Assembly (NCBI RefSeq): GCF_001429065.1
Contig: NZ_LMIB01000012.1
Location: forward strand, 124,001-188,000
From: Sphingomonas sp. Root710
Lineage (GTDB): Bacteria > Pseudomonadota > Alphaproteobacteria > Sphingomonadales > Sphingomonadaceae
Length of the DNA stretch: 64,000 bases
Direction of reading: 5' to 3'
Below are positions 16,723 to 22,889 of this stretch, one piece after another (position 1 is the first letter of the stretch; every line of letters starts with the position of its first letter). The notes beneath the pieces are model-generated. The model did not search any database. It worked only from the letters and a program-made list of their open reading frames with translations, and was not told where the DNA came from. Both the position numbers and the translations under genes were made by a program.

Positions 16723-16944
16723 ATGGACGTTTCGGTTTCGCTGATCATTGCCGGTCTGTCGGTGCTGGTCGGCCTGCTCTGCCTCTGGCTCGCGGTCGTC
16801 GCGCTGGTCCGGCTGGGCAAGGCGAAGAAGGGCCGGGACGTCGGTGGCGACACCCCCGCCACGCTCAAGGGTTTCGCGCTGCGGCAATCGCTCAGCGCCG
16901 TTGTCATGTTCGCGCTCGCCGCGATCATTGTTGTTTTTAGCTGA
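16723..16944 (+). CDS. Small two-helix membrane protein between nrdA and nrdB
   Basis: A 73-residue protein with two hydrophobic helices (about residues 4-30 and 54-72) joined by a basic, glycine-rich loop (RLGKAKKGRDVGGD). The start has a spaced TAGGAA site, and the codon use matches the neighbours, so I regard it as real. I recognise no family. The position inside the ribonucleotide reductase operon, 20 bases before nrdB, suggests co-expression. A role as a membrane anchor or radical-enzyme accessory would be speculation. By the positive-inside rule the basic loop should face the cytoplasm. Confidence 0.75.
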   Translation: MDVSVSLIIAGLSVLVGLLCLWLAVVALVRLGKAKKGRDVGGDTPATLKGFALRQSLSAVVMFALAAIIVVFS

Positions 16945-16964
16945 TTAGCTGAAAGGTCCGTTCG

Positions 16965-18017
16965 ATGCCGCTTCTCCAGGCCAGCCGCACCTACAAGCCC
17001 TTCGAATATCCGTGGGCCTTCGAATATTGGAAGCGCCAGCAGCAGCTCCACTGGCTGCCGGAGGAAGTGCCGCTGGGCGAGGATTGCCGCGACTGGGCGC
17101 AGAAGCTCTCGGATCATGAGCGCAACCTGCTCACCCAGATCTTCCGCTTCTTCACCCAGGCCGATGTCGAGGTGCAGGATTGCTACCACGACAAATATGG
17201 CCGCGTGTTCAAGCCGACCGAGATCAAGATGATGCTGACCGCGTTCAGCAACATGGAGACGGTGCACATCGCCGCCTACAGCCATCTGCTCGACACGATC
17301 GGCATGCCCGAGACCGAATATAGCGCGTTCCTCCAGTATAAGGAGATGAAGGACAAGCACGACTATCTGGCGACCTTCGGCGTCGACAGCGACGAGGACA
17401 TCGCCCGCACGCTGGCGATGTTCGGCGGCTTCACCGAGGGGCTTCAGCTCTTCGCCAGCTTCGCGATGCTGATGAACTTCCCGCGCTTCAACAAGATGAA
17501 GGGCATGGGCCAGATCGTCACCTGGTCGATCCGCGACGAGACGCTCCACTGCGAAGGCATCGTGCGCCTGTTCCACGCCTTCTGCAAGGAACGCAACTGC
17601 CTGACCAATGCGGTCAAGGAAGACATTCTCGACATGTGCCAGAAGACGGTGCGGATCGAGGACGCCTTCATCGACCTGGTGTTCGAAATGGGCCCGGTCA
17701 CCGGCATGACGCCGAAGGACATCAAGAAATATGTCCGCTACATCGCCGACTGGCGGCTGGGCCAGCTCGGCCTCAAGCCGATCTACATGATCGACGATCA
17801 CCCCCTCCCCTGGCTCGCGCCGATGCTCAACGGCGTCGAGCACGCCAACTTCTTCGAAACCCGCGCGACCGAATATTCGAAGGCGGCGACCCGCGGCCAA
17901 TGGTCCGACGTCTGGGACGCCTTTGACAACCGCAAGGCCGCGAAGCAGGCGGCGGCGGCGAACGAGGACAGCGCCGAGGGCAGCCTGTTCGGGCATGCGG
18001 GGGTCGCGGCGGAGTGA
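16965..18017 (+). CDS. nrdB: Ribonucleoside-diphosphate reductase beta subunit (class I)
   Basis: The ferritin-like subunit that makes the tyrosyl radical for NrdA. In the 350-residue product the metal and radical residues are in place: Glu98 and His101 with the radical tyrosine Tyr105 in METVHIAAYSHLL, and a second ligand set in IRDETLHCEG. The C-terminus after about residue 318 is an Ala/Lys/Glu-rich tail ending in SLFGHAGVAAE, which should dock to NrdA. There is no N-terminal ATP-cone here either, so neither subunit carries one. AAAGG precedes ATG 16965. The stop codon overlaps the GTG start of an AT-rich gene, an unusual tail for this operon. Confidence 0.97.
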   Translation: MPLLQASRTYKPFEYPWAFEYWKRQQQLHWLPEEVPLGEDCRDWAQKLSDHERNLLTQIFRFFTQADVEVQDCYHDKYGRVFKPTEIKMMLTAFSNMETVHIAAYSHLLDTIGMPETEYSAFLQYKEMKDKHDYLATFGVDSDEDIARTLAMFGGFTEGLQLFASFAMLMNFPRFNKMKGMGQIVTWSIRDETLHCEGIVRLFHAFCKERNCLTNAVKEDILDMCQKTVRIEDAFIDLVFEMGPVTGMTPKDIKKYVRYIADWRLGQLGLKPIYMIDDHPLPWLAPMLNGVEHANFFETRATEYSKAATRGQWSDVWDAFDNRKAAKQAAAANEDSAEGSLFGHAGVAAE

Positions 18018-18829
18018 GCAAGTCTACTCAAAAAACTTGTTTTGTCATTTCTGCCATAGGACCGGAAGGTTCCGAGATCCGCGAACGTGCTGATCTAGTA
18101 TATGATTTTGTCATAGCAAAGGTTCTCGAAGCAGAGCCTTTTTCCTTTAAGGTAGAACGGGCGGACAGGATAGGCACGCCAGGGATAATTACAAACCAAA
18201 TAATAGATAGAGTAATAAATAGCGATTTAGTTGTAGCTGATTTAACGGGACAAAATCCTAATGTCTTCTACGAACTTGCCATTAGGCATATTTCGCAAAA
18301 GCCATTTATACACCTGATCAGCGATACTAGCGATATCCCTTTTGACAATGCTGCCGTTCGCGCGATTCCTATCGATGTAACCAATTTGAGAAGTGTAGAA
18401 GCCGCAAAGCGCGATCTGGCTGCCCAAGCGCAAGCAGCAATGGCGGATAAAGTGATTATCGATAGCCCGATCAGTATCGCCTTAAATCTCCAGGACATGA
18501 AGAAAAGCGGTGATCGAGAACAGATAGCTATCAGTACTCTTGCAGCCGATGTTGCGGATATCAAACGCTCATTGGCGACGTTATCGTTGGATAATCATGC
18601 TTCTTCATTATCCAAGGGACTTGCTAGCAGATATCTTGAGAACAACCATCTTCTAGAACCGGAAAATAAGGCTGGTTTTTTTGGGAAAATTACCAATAAA
18701 GAACTGTTTGTAGACGCATTACTCCAAGAGGCGTTAAAGGTAAAATCTGACGACGCGCTTGGCATTGGGTCAGCAGCCGCTAAGATTAAGGTGGGAGCTG
18801 CTGTAAAATCTGGGCAAAGCTCTAAGTGA
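18014..18829 (+). CDS. AT-rich nucleoside 2-deoxyribosyltransferase-like protein (putative defence/effector gene) coupled to nrdB
   Basis: A 271-residue protein whose first 125 residues look like the Rossmann-like deoxyribosyltransferase/TIR-related fold: VISAIGPEGS at 11-20 and ADLTGQNPNVFYELAIRH at 75-92, with Glu87 in the position of the catalytic Glu of nucleoside deoxyribosyltransferases. The C-terminal half is helical and unrecognised. Such stand-alone domains are placed by comparative genomics among nucleotide-centred conflict systems; that role is an inference here. Base composition is foreign: bases 18181-18240 contain only 17 G or C, while the flanking genes are strongly GC-rich. 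It starts at GTG 18014, overlapping the nrdB stop by 4 bases, so it would be translated with the reductase. No partner gene is visible. Confidence 0.75.
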   Translation: MSKSTQKTCFVISAIGPEGSEIRERADLVYDFVIAKVLEAEPFSFKVERADRIGTPGIITNQIIDRVINSDLVVADLTGQNPNVFYELAIRHISQKPFIHLISDTSDIPFDNAAVRAIPIDVTNLRSVEAAKRDLAAQAQAAMADKVIIDSPISIALNLQDMKKSGDREQIAISTLAADVADIKRSLATLSLDNHASSLSKGLASRYLENNHLLEPENKAGFFGKITNKELFVDALLQEALKVKSDDALGIGSAAAKIKVGAAVKSGQSSK

Positions 18830-18839
18830 GGAAAAAGGT

Positions 18840-19256
18840 TCACTTTTTCTCGCCATCGACATTATTGATATCCATCCAGAACAATTCCCACACATTGCCG
18901 TCCGGATCTTCAGCGCTGCGGCTGAACATGAAGCCATGGTCCTGCGCCGGATTGGGATCGGCCCGCCCACCAGCCTCGGCTAACCGGGCGACAAGCTCAT
19001 CCACCTCCTCGCGGCTGTCGACATTGAGCGCGTAGAGCGCCTGGGTCTGGGCGCGCGCGTCGCCGATCGGGCGGGTGGTGAAGCTCTGATATTTCGCGTG
19101 GTTGAGCAGCATCACATAGATGGTCTCGGACAGGACGATGCACTTGCCGTTGTCGTCCGAAAATTGCGGGTTCACCGTTCCGCCCAGCGCCTCATAGAAG
19201 ACGACCGACGCCGCGAGGTCGCGGACGGGCAGGTTCACGAAGATCATCTTGGCCAT
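18840..19256 (-). CDS. VOC-family (glyoxalase/bleomycin resistance-like) protein
   Basis: A 138-residue member of the vicinal oxygen chelate superfamily, reading MIFVNLPVRDLAASVVFYEALGG at the start and ending with DPDGNVWELFWMD, both typical of the paired beta-alpha-beta modules. Such proteins are often annotated as lactoylglutathione lyases, but many bind or modify other ligands. I chose ATG 19256 because GGAGAGGAA precedes it; a longer frame upstream runs into a palindromic repeat. It is convergent with the AT-rich gene, with only 10 bases between the stops, so a shared terminator is likely. The substrate is unknown. Confidence 0.87.
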   Translation of the reverse strand: MAKMIFVNLPVRDLAASVVFYEALGGTVNPQFSDDNGKCIVLSETIYVMLLNHAKYQSFTTRPIGDARAQTQALYALNVDSREEVDELVARLAEAGGRADPNPAQDHGFMFSRSAEDPDGNVWELFWMDINNVDGEKK

Positions 19257-19310
19257 GGGCGGTTCCTCTCCTTCGGCGGCGATGCTAGCCGCGTGGGGCG
19301 ACGGCTGGAA

Positions 19311-19467
19311 CCCCTCTCCCATTTGGGGAGAGGGAGGGACCCAAGCTGAAAGCTTGGGAGGGTGAGGGCACGCGCTAACCTCAGCCGGGCCGCTTGCCTG
19401 TATCGCGTGCCCTCACCTTCCCACCGCTTTGCGGCGGGCCCCTTCCTCTCCCCAAGTAGGAGAGGGG
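19311..19467. repeat. Composite 157-bp inverted repeat (REPIN-like)
   Basis: Left arm 19311-19374 and right arm 19404-19467 are imperfect inverted copies of about 64 bp. Each arm holds two small hairpins: an outer CCTCTCC/GGAGAGG hairpin and an inner one that differs between arms but keeps its pairing. The 14 bp closest to the centre (GGTGAGGGCACGCG) are exact. The sequence differs from the 10463/16574/26465 family. Confidence 0.8.
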
Positions 19468-19471
19468 TAAG

Positions 19472-19505
19472 AAAAAAACGGGGCGGAGCCTTGCGGCCCC
19501 GCCCC
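19472..19505 (-). terminator. Rho-independent terminator of the GYYD-repeat gene
   Basis: On the minus strand an 11-bp GC stem with one mismatch and a 4-base loop is followed by TTTTTTT (plus-strand A-run 19472-19478). It begins 34 bases after the stop codon at 19539. Confidence 0.8.
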
Positions 19506-19538
19506 ATCCTCTCCTCCAGAGAAGGTCAACCGGCGAAC

Positions 19539-20549
19539 TTAACCCGCCCAGTTATCCCGATCGTTGGCATCCGCGCGCAGCATCGCGCCCAGCTGGTCGA
19601 GCCGCTGGTGGATGACATTCTCCTCGGTCGCGGTGAAGCGGTTGCCCGAGCGGCGCATCCGGTCCTCGTCGCGGCGGATCGAGGCGAGTTCGGCGCGGGC
19701 GCGGCTTGCCTCGCTCTTGCTGATCAGGCCGCGTTCGCGCTGCCGGTCGATGCGGGCGGCGATACGCGTCTCGCGGACGCGGACGTCGCGGCTGTTGGCG
19801 ACCCCGCCGGGGCGGCCCGCCATGCCGGTCGAGACCCAGCGGCCCCGCGCGTCATAATAGCCGGTCGTCTCGCCGCGCACCCAGCGGCCATTGGCGTCAT
19901 AATAGCCCGGCTGGGTCTGCGCCTGCCAATAGCCGACGGGCGCCCCATTATAGTTGCGGTCGGCGATCCAGCGGCCATTGGCGTCGTAGCGGCCATAGGT
20001 CGGCCCGGCGACCCAGCGGCCATTGTCATAATAGCCCGGCGAGTTCGCCTGCACCCACTGGCCATCGGCGGCGTAATAGCCGGTCACGCCCACCGGGACA
20101 TAGCGGCCGTCGCGGTCGCGATAGCCCGCATAGTTCGGATCGCCGTTGAACGAGACCCAGCGGTTGTTGCTGTCATAATAGCCGTTCGGCGCGCCTTCGA
20201 CCCAGCGGTTGTCGCGGTCATAATAGCCGCGCGCCTCGCTGGCCGAGATGCGGTTGGCATGCCAGCGGCCGCTCTCGTCATAATAGCCGTAGGAAACCTC
20301 GCAGCGGTCATTGCCGCCCTTGGCGAGCTGATTCCCCGCGATGCCGCCGGCGATCGCGCCGCCGATCGTGCCGACCTCCTTGTGACGGCCGCCGTCGATC
20401 ACGCGGCCGAGGATCGCGCCGATGCCGGCGCCGGCGACGGTGGCGACGGTGCGCCCGGTGTTGTCCTGCTTGCAGACCGTCGCGGCCTGGGCCGAAGTGG
20501 TGCCAGCCGCGAGCGCGGCGATACTGGCCGCGATAAGATATGTACGCAT
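19539..20549 (-). CDS. Secreted glycine-zipper protein with about nine GYYD-x-NGRWV repeats
   Basis: A 336-residue exported protein. A signal peptide ends near SAQAA (residue 22). A glycine-zipper pair follows at about residues 35-78 (GAGIGAILGRVIDGG, GGAIAGGIAGNQLAKGG), of the 2TM type found in SlyB-like outer-membrane proteins. Residues about 85-250 are nine or ten tandem units of roughly 11-14 residues with the pattern GYYD-x-x-GRWV, rich in Tyr and Trp. The last 85 residues are helical and charged. Tyr/Trp-rich repeats of this sort suggest binding to a polymer such as glycan or peptidoglycan, but that is an inference. An EcfG-type promoter candidate lies 47 bases upstream, and a strong terminator follows. 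Confidence 0.85.
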   Translation of the reverse strand: MRTYLIAASIAALAAGTTSAQAATVCKQDNTGRTVATVAGAGIGAILGRVIDGGRHKEVGTIGGAIAGGIAGNQLAKGGNDRCEVSYGYYDESGRWHANRISASEARGYYDRDNRWVEGAPNGYYDSNNRWVSFNGDPNYAGYRDRDGRYVPVGVTGYYAADGQWVQANSPGYYDNGRWVAGPTYGRYDANGRWIADRNYNGAPVGYWQAQTQPGYYDANGRWVRGETTGYYDARGRWVSTGMAGRPGGVANSRDVRVRETRIAARIDRQRERGLISKSEASRARAELASIRRDEDRMRRSGNRFTATEENVIHQRLDQLGAMLRADANDRDNWAG

Positions 20550-20595
20550 GTGTCTCTCCTGGAACCCAGCTTAATGCCGTTTCCCCCGCCACACA

Positions 20596-20620
20596 GACGT
20601 TCGGCGCGGTGCAATGTTCC
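20596..20620 (-). promoter_or_regulatory. EcfG (general stress sigma)-type promoter candidate
   Basis: Read on the minus strand: GGAAC, 16 bases, CGTC. The alphaproteobacterial EcfG consensus is GGAAC-N16/17-CGTT, so there is one mismatch in nine. The -10 element ends about 47 bases before the start of the GYYD-repeat gene, a sensible leader length. Confidence 0.45.
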
Positions 20621-20723
20621 GTTCGCCGCTTGCGGAACGATTGTTTGACGCGTCTGCCCGAAGGAGGCCCGGCTTGACGAACGCCCTGCGCATTCCGCAC
20701 AACCGCGGTGTCAGGAGATGCCG

Positions 20724-21137
20724 ATGCGCTTGATCGTCCTCATGGCCGCCACGGCCGCCCTATCCGCCGCCCTGTCGGCTGCCACGCCCGCCATGGCGGT
20801 GAGCCTTCCGGGTTCGCAGCCGGACAAGCTGACCGCGCTGCCCGACGACTGGCTCGACAAGGATCTGGAGCCCGGCGGCGACAGCGCCGATCGTCGTGCG
20901 GACACGGACGCGGATCGCCCCGAAAGCGGCGGCGCGAGCGACGAGAAGCTGGCGGGCGGCGCGGCCGACTGCGCCCCCTCCAGCGGCACCACCGGCGCGA
21001 TCCTCGGCGCGGTCGCGGGCGGCCTGCTCGGCAACATCATCGACGGCGGCCGCCACCGCGCGGCGGGCACGATCGTCGGCGCGGGCGGCGGCGCGCTGCT
21101 CGGCCGCTCGATCGAACAACGGCGCGGCTGCAAATAG
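20724..21137 (+). CDS. Exported glycine-zipper protein
   Basis: A 137-residue protein with a signal peptide ending at TPAMA, a low-complexity acidic middle (DADRPESGGASDEK) and a C-terminal glycine-zipper domain (TTGAILGAVAGGLLGNIIDGG, GAGGGALLGRSI). Two ATGs are in frame, at 20718 and 20724; AGGAG at 20713-20717 is only correctly spaced from 20724, so I use that. Glycine-zipper 2TM domains occur in outer-membrane lipoproteins and stress proteins; this one lacks a lipobox cysteine. It is the first of three such genes in the same direction and is divergent from the GYYD-repeat gene. Confidence 0.82.
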   Translation: MRLIVLMAATAALSAALSAATPAMAVSLPGSQPDKLTALPDDWLDKDLEPGGDSADRRADTDADRPESGGASDEKLAGGAADCAPSSGTTGAILGAVAGGLLGNIIDGGRHRAAGTIVGAGGGALLGRSIEQRRGCK

Positions 21138-21234
21138 GCGTAGCGCCGCCCAGTCAGGCACAGCAAGCCTCTTCAAAAAGACAGCGCTCCCCGGCTGAAT
21201 TTCGGCTCAGCCCTGTCCCCCATATGAACGCGCC

Positions 21235-21277
21235 GTAGTTTCCGGTTCACGCAACCTTTGCGCAGCCGTTCCGTTCT
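21235..21277 (+). promoter_or_regulatory. Conserved 43-bp upstream element, copy 1
   Basis: This stretch, starting GTAGTTTCCGGTTCACGCAA, is repeated at 21960-22002 with a single mismatch, and each copy lies about 30 bases before a paralogous gene. It probably contains the promoter. I could not assign -35/-10 elements with confidence. Confidence 0.55.
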
Positions 21278-21308
21278 CCTCTCGTCCATATCGGACCGGA
21301 GAGATTCA

Positions 21309-21848
21309 ATGCGTAAGTTCATATTGGCGATCGCCCTGGCCGCCACCGTCACGCCCGCGATGGTCGTGACCCAGCCCGCGGCCGCCCAGAGCCGCGAGGA
21401 CCGGCGCGACTGGCGGGAAGAGCGCCGCGACGACCGCCGCGACGATCGCCGGGAAAGGCGCGACGACCGCCGCGAAGCGAAGCGCGACTGGAAGGATGCG
21501 CGCCACGATCAGCGCCGCGCCTATCGCGATTGGAACCGCTACGATTACAACCGCCCCGATCCGCGCTATGGCAACCGGTACGATGCTGCCCGCTATTATC
21601 GCAACGACCGCTCCTATGGCGAACGCCGCCTGACCCGCAACGACCGCATCTATCGCGGCAATGACGGCCGCTATTATTGCCGCCGCGACGATGGCACGAC
21701 CGGCCTGATCATCGGCGCACTCGCCGGCGGCCTGCTCGGCAACACGATCGCCAACGGCAATTCGTCCACCCTCGGTACCCTGCTGGGTGCAGGCGGCGGT
21801 GCGCTGATTGGCCGCTCGATCGACCGCGGCGACGCTCGCTGCCGCTAA
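21309..21848 (+). CDS. Exported, Arg/Asp-rich glycine-zipper protein (paralogue 1)
   Basis: A 179-residue protein with a signal peptide (MRKFILAIALAATV, cleavage near AAAQS), a long run of alternating Arg and Asp/Glu (REDRRDWREERRDDRR and onward, about residues 31-80), a Tyr-rich stretch, and a C-terminal glycine zipper (GLIIGALAGGLLGNTIANG, GAGGGALIGRSI) with two Cys near its borders. The start is ATG 21309, with GGAGAG in front. The C-terminal 75 residues are nearly identical to those of the next gene, showing a tandem duplication that included the promoter. An envelope-stress or structural role is likely; the exact function is unknown. Confidence 0.83.
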   Translation: MRKFILAIALAATVTPAMVVTQPAAAQSREDRRDWREERRDDRRDDRRERRDDRREAKRDWKDARHDQRRAYRDWNRYDYNRPDPRYGNRYDAARYYRNDRSYGERRLTRNDRIYRGNDGRYYCRRDDGTTGLIIGALAGGLLGNTIANGNSSTLGTLLGAGGGALIGRSIDRGDARCR

Positions 21849-21881
21849 ACTGCGCGGACAGCTGATTTTCAGACATCGGCG

Positions 21882-21916
21882 AAGCCCCGTCCGTGCGCAG
21901 GCACGGGCGGGGTTTT
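21882..21916 (+). terminator. Rho-independent terminator after glycine-zipper paralogue 1
   Basis: A 13-14-bp stem (GCCCCGTCCGTGC) with a GCAG loop is followed by TTTTCGCT. It lies 34 bases after the stop. Confidence 0.8.
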
Positions 21917-21959
21917 CGCTATCCGCGCCGGGGCTGGCTGTCGGATCGGTGAACGTGAT

Positions 21960-22002
21960 GTAGTTTACGGTTCACGCAACCTTTGCGCAGCCGTTCCGTT
22001 CT
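21960..22002 (+). promoter_or_regulatory. Conserved 43-bp upstream element, copy 2
   Basis: Identical to 21235-21277 except for A in place of C at the eighth base. Its spacing to the start of glycine-zipper paralogue 2 is the same as in copy 1, which marks it as a conserved promoter or operator rather than random similarity. Confidence 0.55.
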
Positions 22003-22032
22003 TCGTCGGTCAAAACGATCGGGAGAGATTCG

Positions 22033-22473
22033 ATGCGTAAATTCCTGCTGGCGGCAGCACTGGCCGCGACCGTCCTGCCCGCCACCACCGCCTTTGCGGA
22101 CCCGCCGCCCTGGGCCCCCGCCCATGGCAAGCGCCACAAGGACGATTGGCGCGACGCCCGCCGCTACGACTATAACCGCCCTGACGTCCGCTATGGCCGT
22201 TCCTATGATCCGGGCCGCTATTATCGCGACGGGCGCTATTATCAGGAGCGCCGCCTGACCCGCGCCGACCGCATCTATCGCGGCAATGACGGCCGCTATT
22301 ATTGCCGCCGCTCGGACGGCACCACCGGCCTGATCATCGGCGCGCTCGCGGGCGGCCTGCTCGGCAACGCGCTCGACAATGGCCGCTCCTCGACGCTCGG
22401 CACGATCCTCGGCGCCGGCGGCGGCGCCCTCCTCGGCCGCTCGATCGACCGCGGCGAGGCGCGTTGCCGCTGA
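22033..22473 (+). CDS. Exported glycine-zipper protein (paralogue 2)
   Basis: A 146-residue protein with a signal peptide (MRKFLLAAALAATV, cleavage near AFAD), a short basic and Tyr-rich segment and the same C-terminal domain as its neighbour: RIYRGNDGRYYCRR, then GLIIGALAGGLLGNALDNG and GAGGGALLGRSIDRG, ending CR. Compared with paralogue 1 it has lost nearly all of the Arg/Asp run. GGGAGAG precedes ATG 22033. It has its own copy of the upstream element and its own terminator, so the two paralogues are separate transcription units under the same control. Confidence 0.83.
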   Translation: MRKFLLAAALAATVLPATTAFADPPPWAPAHGKRHKDDWRDARRYDYNRPDVRYGRSYDPGRYYRDGRYYQERRLTRADRIYRGNDGRYYCRRSDGTTGLIIGALAGGLLGNALDNGRSSTLGTILGAGGGALLGRSIDRGEARCR

Positions 22474-22485
22474 GCTGACCTTACT

Positions 22486-22516
22486 CCCCTCCCGCACGCG
22501 GGAGGGGTTTTCTTTT
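22486..22516 (+). terminator. Rho-independent terminator after glycine-zipper paralogue 2
   Basis: CCCCTCCCGC pairs with GCGGGAGGGG around a tiny loop, followed by TTTTCTTTT, 13 bases after the stop. Confidence 0.85.
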
Positions 22517-22546
22517 GCGTAACCGGATCGCCAGCTCTCCCCACCC

Positions 22547-22576
22547 CGTCATCCCGGGCCTGACCCGGGATCCCGC
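22547..22576. repeat. Single half-copy of a palindromic repeat
   Basis: CGTCATCCCGGGCCTGACCC and the bases after it form one hairpin unit, related in its first bases (CGTCAT-CCCGG) to the paired repeats at 10463, 16574 and 26465. No inverted partner is seen within 150 bp. Confidence 0.6.
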
Positions 22577-22587
22577 TTCTTAAGAAT

Positions 22588-22602
22588 GTTCCTATTTTGT
22601 TC
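22588..22602. promoter_or_regulatory. LexA (SOS) box of the alphaproteobacterial type, orphan
   Basis: GTTC, seven bases (CTATTTT), GTTC: an exact match to the GTTC-N7-GTTC direct-repeat LexA box of alphaproteobacteria, in a locally AT-rich stretch. The next gene on the plus strand is the MFS transporter 288 bases away, and no SOS gene is adjacent. Confidence 0.45.
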
Positions 22603-22889
22603 TATCAATTTTGGGCGATGTCTGCTAAGCGACCCGGTTTCCTCCTCTTCGGACCCCGTCGAAACCACGCCATGCAGACCGCACCCGGCAGCCCGAACCA
22701 CCCCACACCGCAAGCCGCCACAAAACCGCGCGCCACCGCTCAAAAAATAAAAACACGAAAAACGCGCAAACAAGCCCATGCAACGGGGCCAGCTAAGAAT
22801 CGCTCGCATCTTCTGACCATGACGGCCTACCGCTTGACCCCGCCCCCGCACCGCGCCAATCCCGGCGCGACGAGAGGGGAACGCCGTTC
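22603..22889. other. Gene-free leader upstream of the MFS gene
   Basis: No convincing gene is present. A 91-codon frame from ATG 22618 has no ribosome binding site, and its predicted product is a low-complexity basic sequence. The stretch CAAAAAATAAAAACACGAAAA near 22741-22760 is AT-rich and could hold a promoter for the transporter at 22890. Confidence 0.4.

Noticed and set aside
18824-18850. Bidirectional terminator between the AT-rich gene and the VOC gene
   Set aside because: AAGTGA and TCACTT could pair around a 10-base loop with T-runs nearby, but the stem is only six weak base pairs and overlaps both stop regions.
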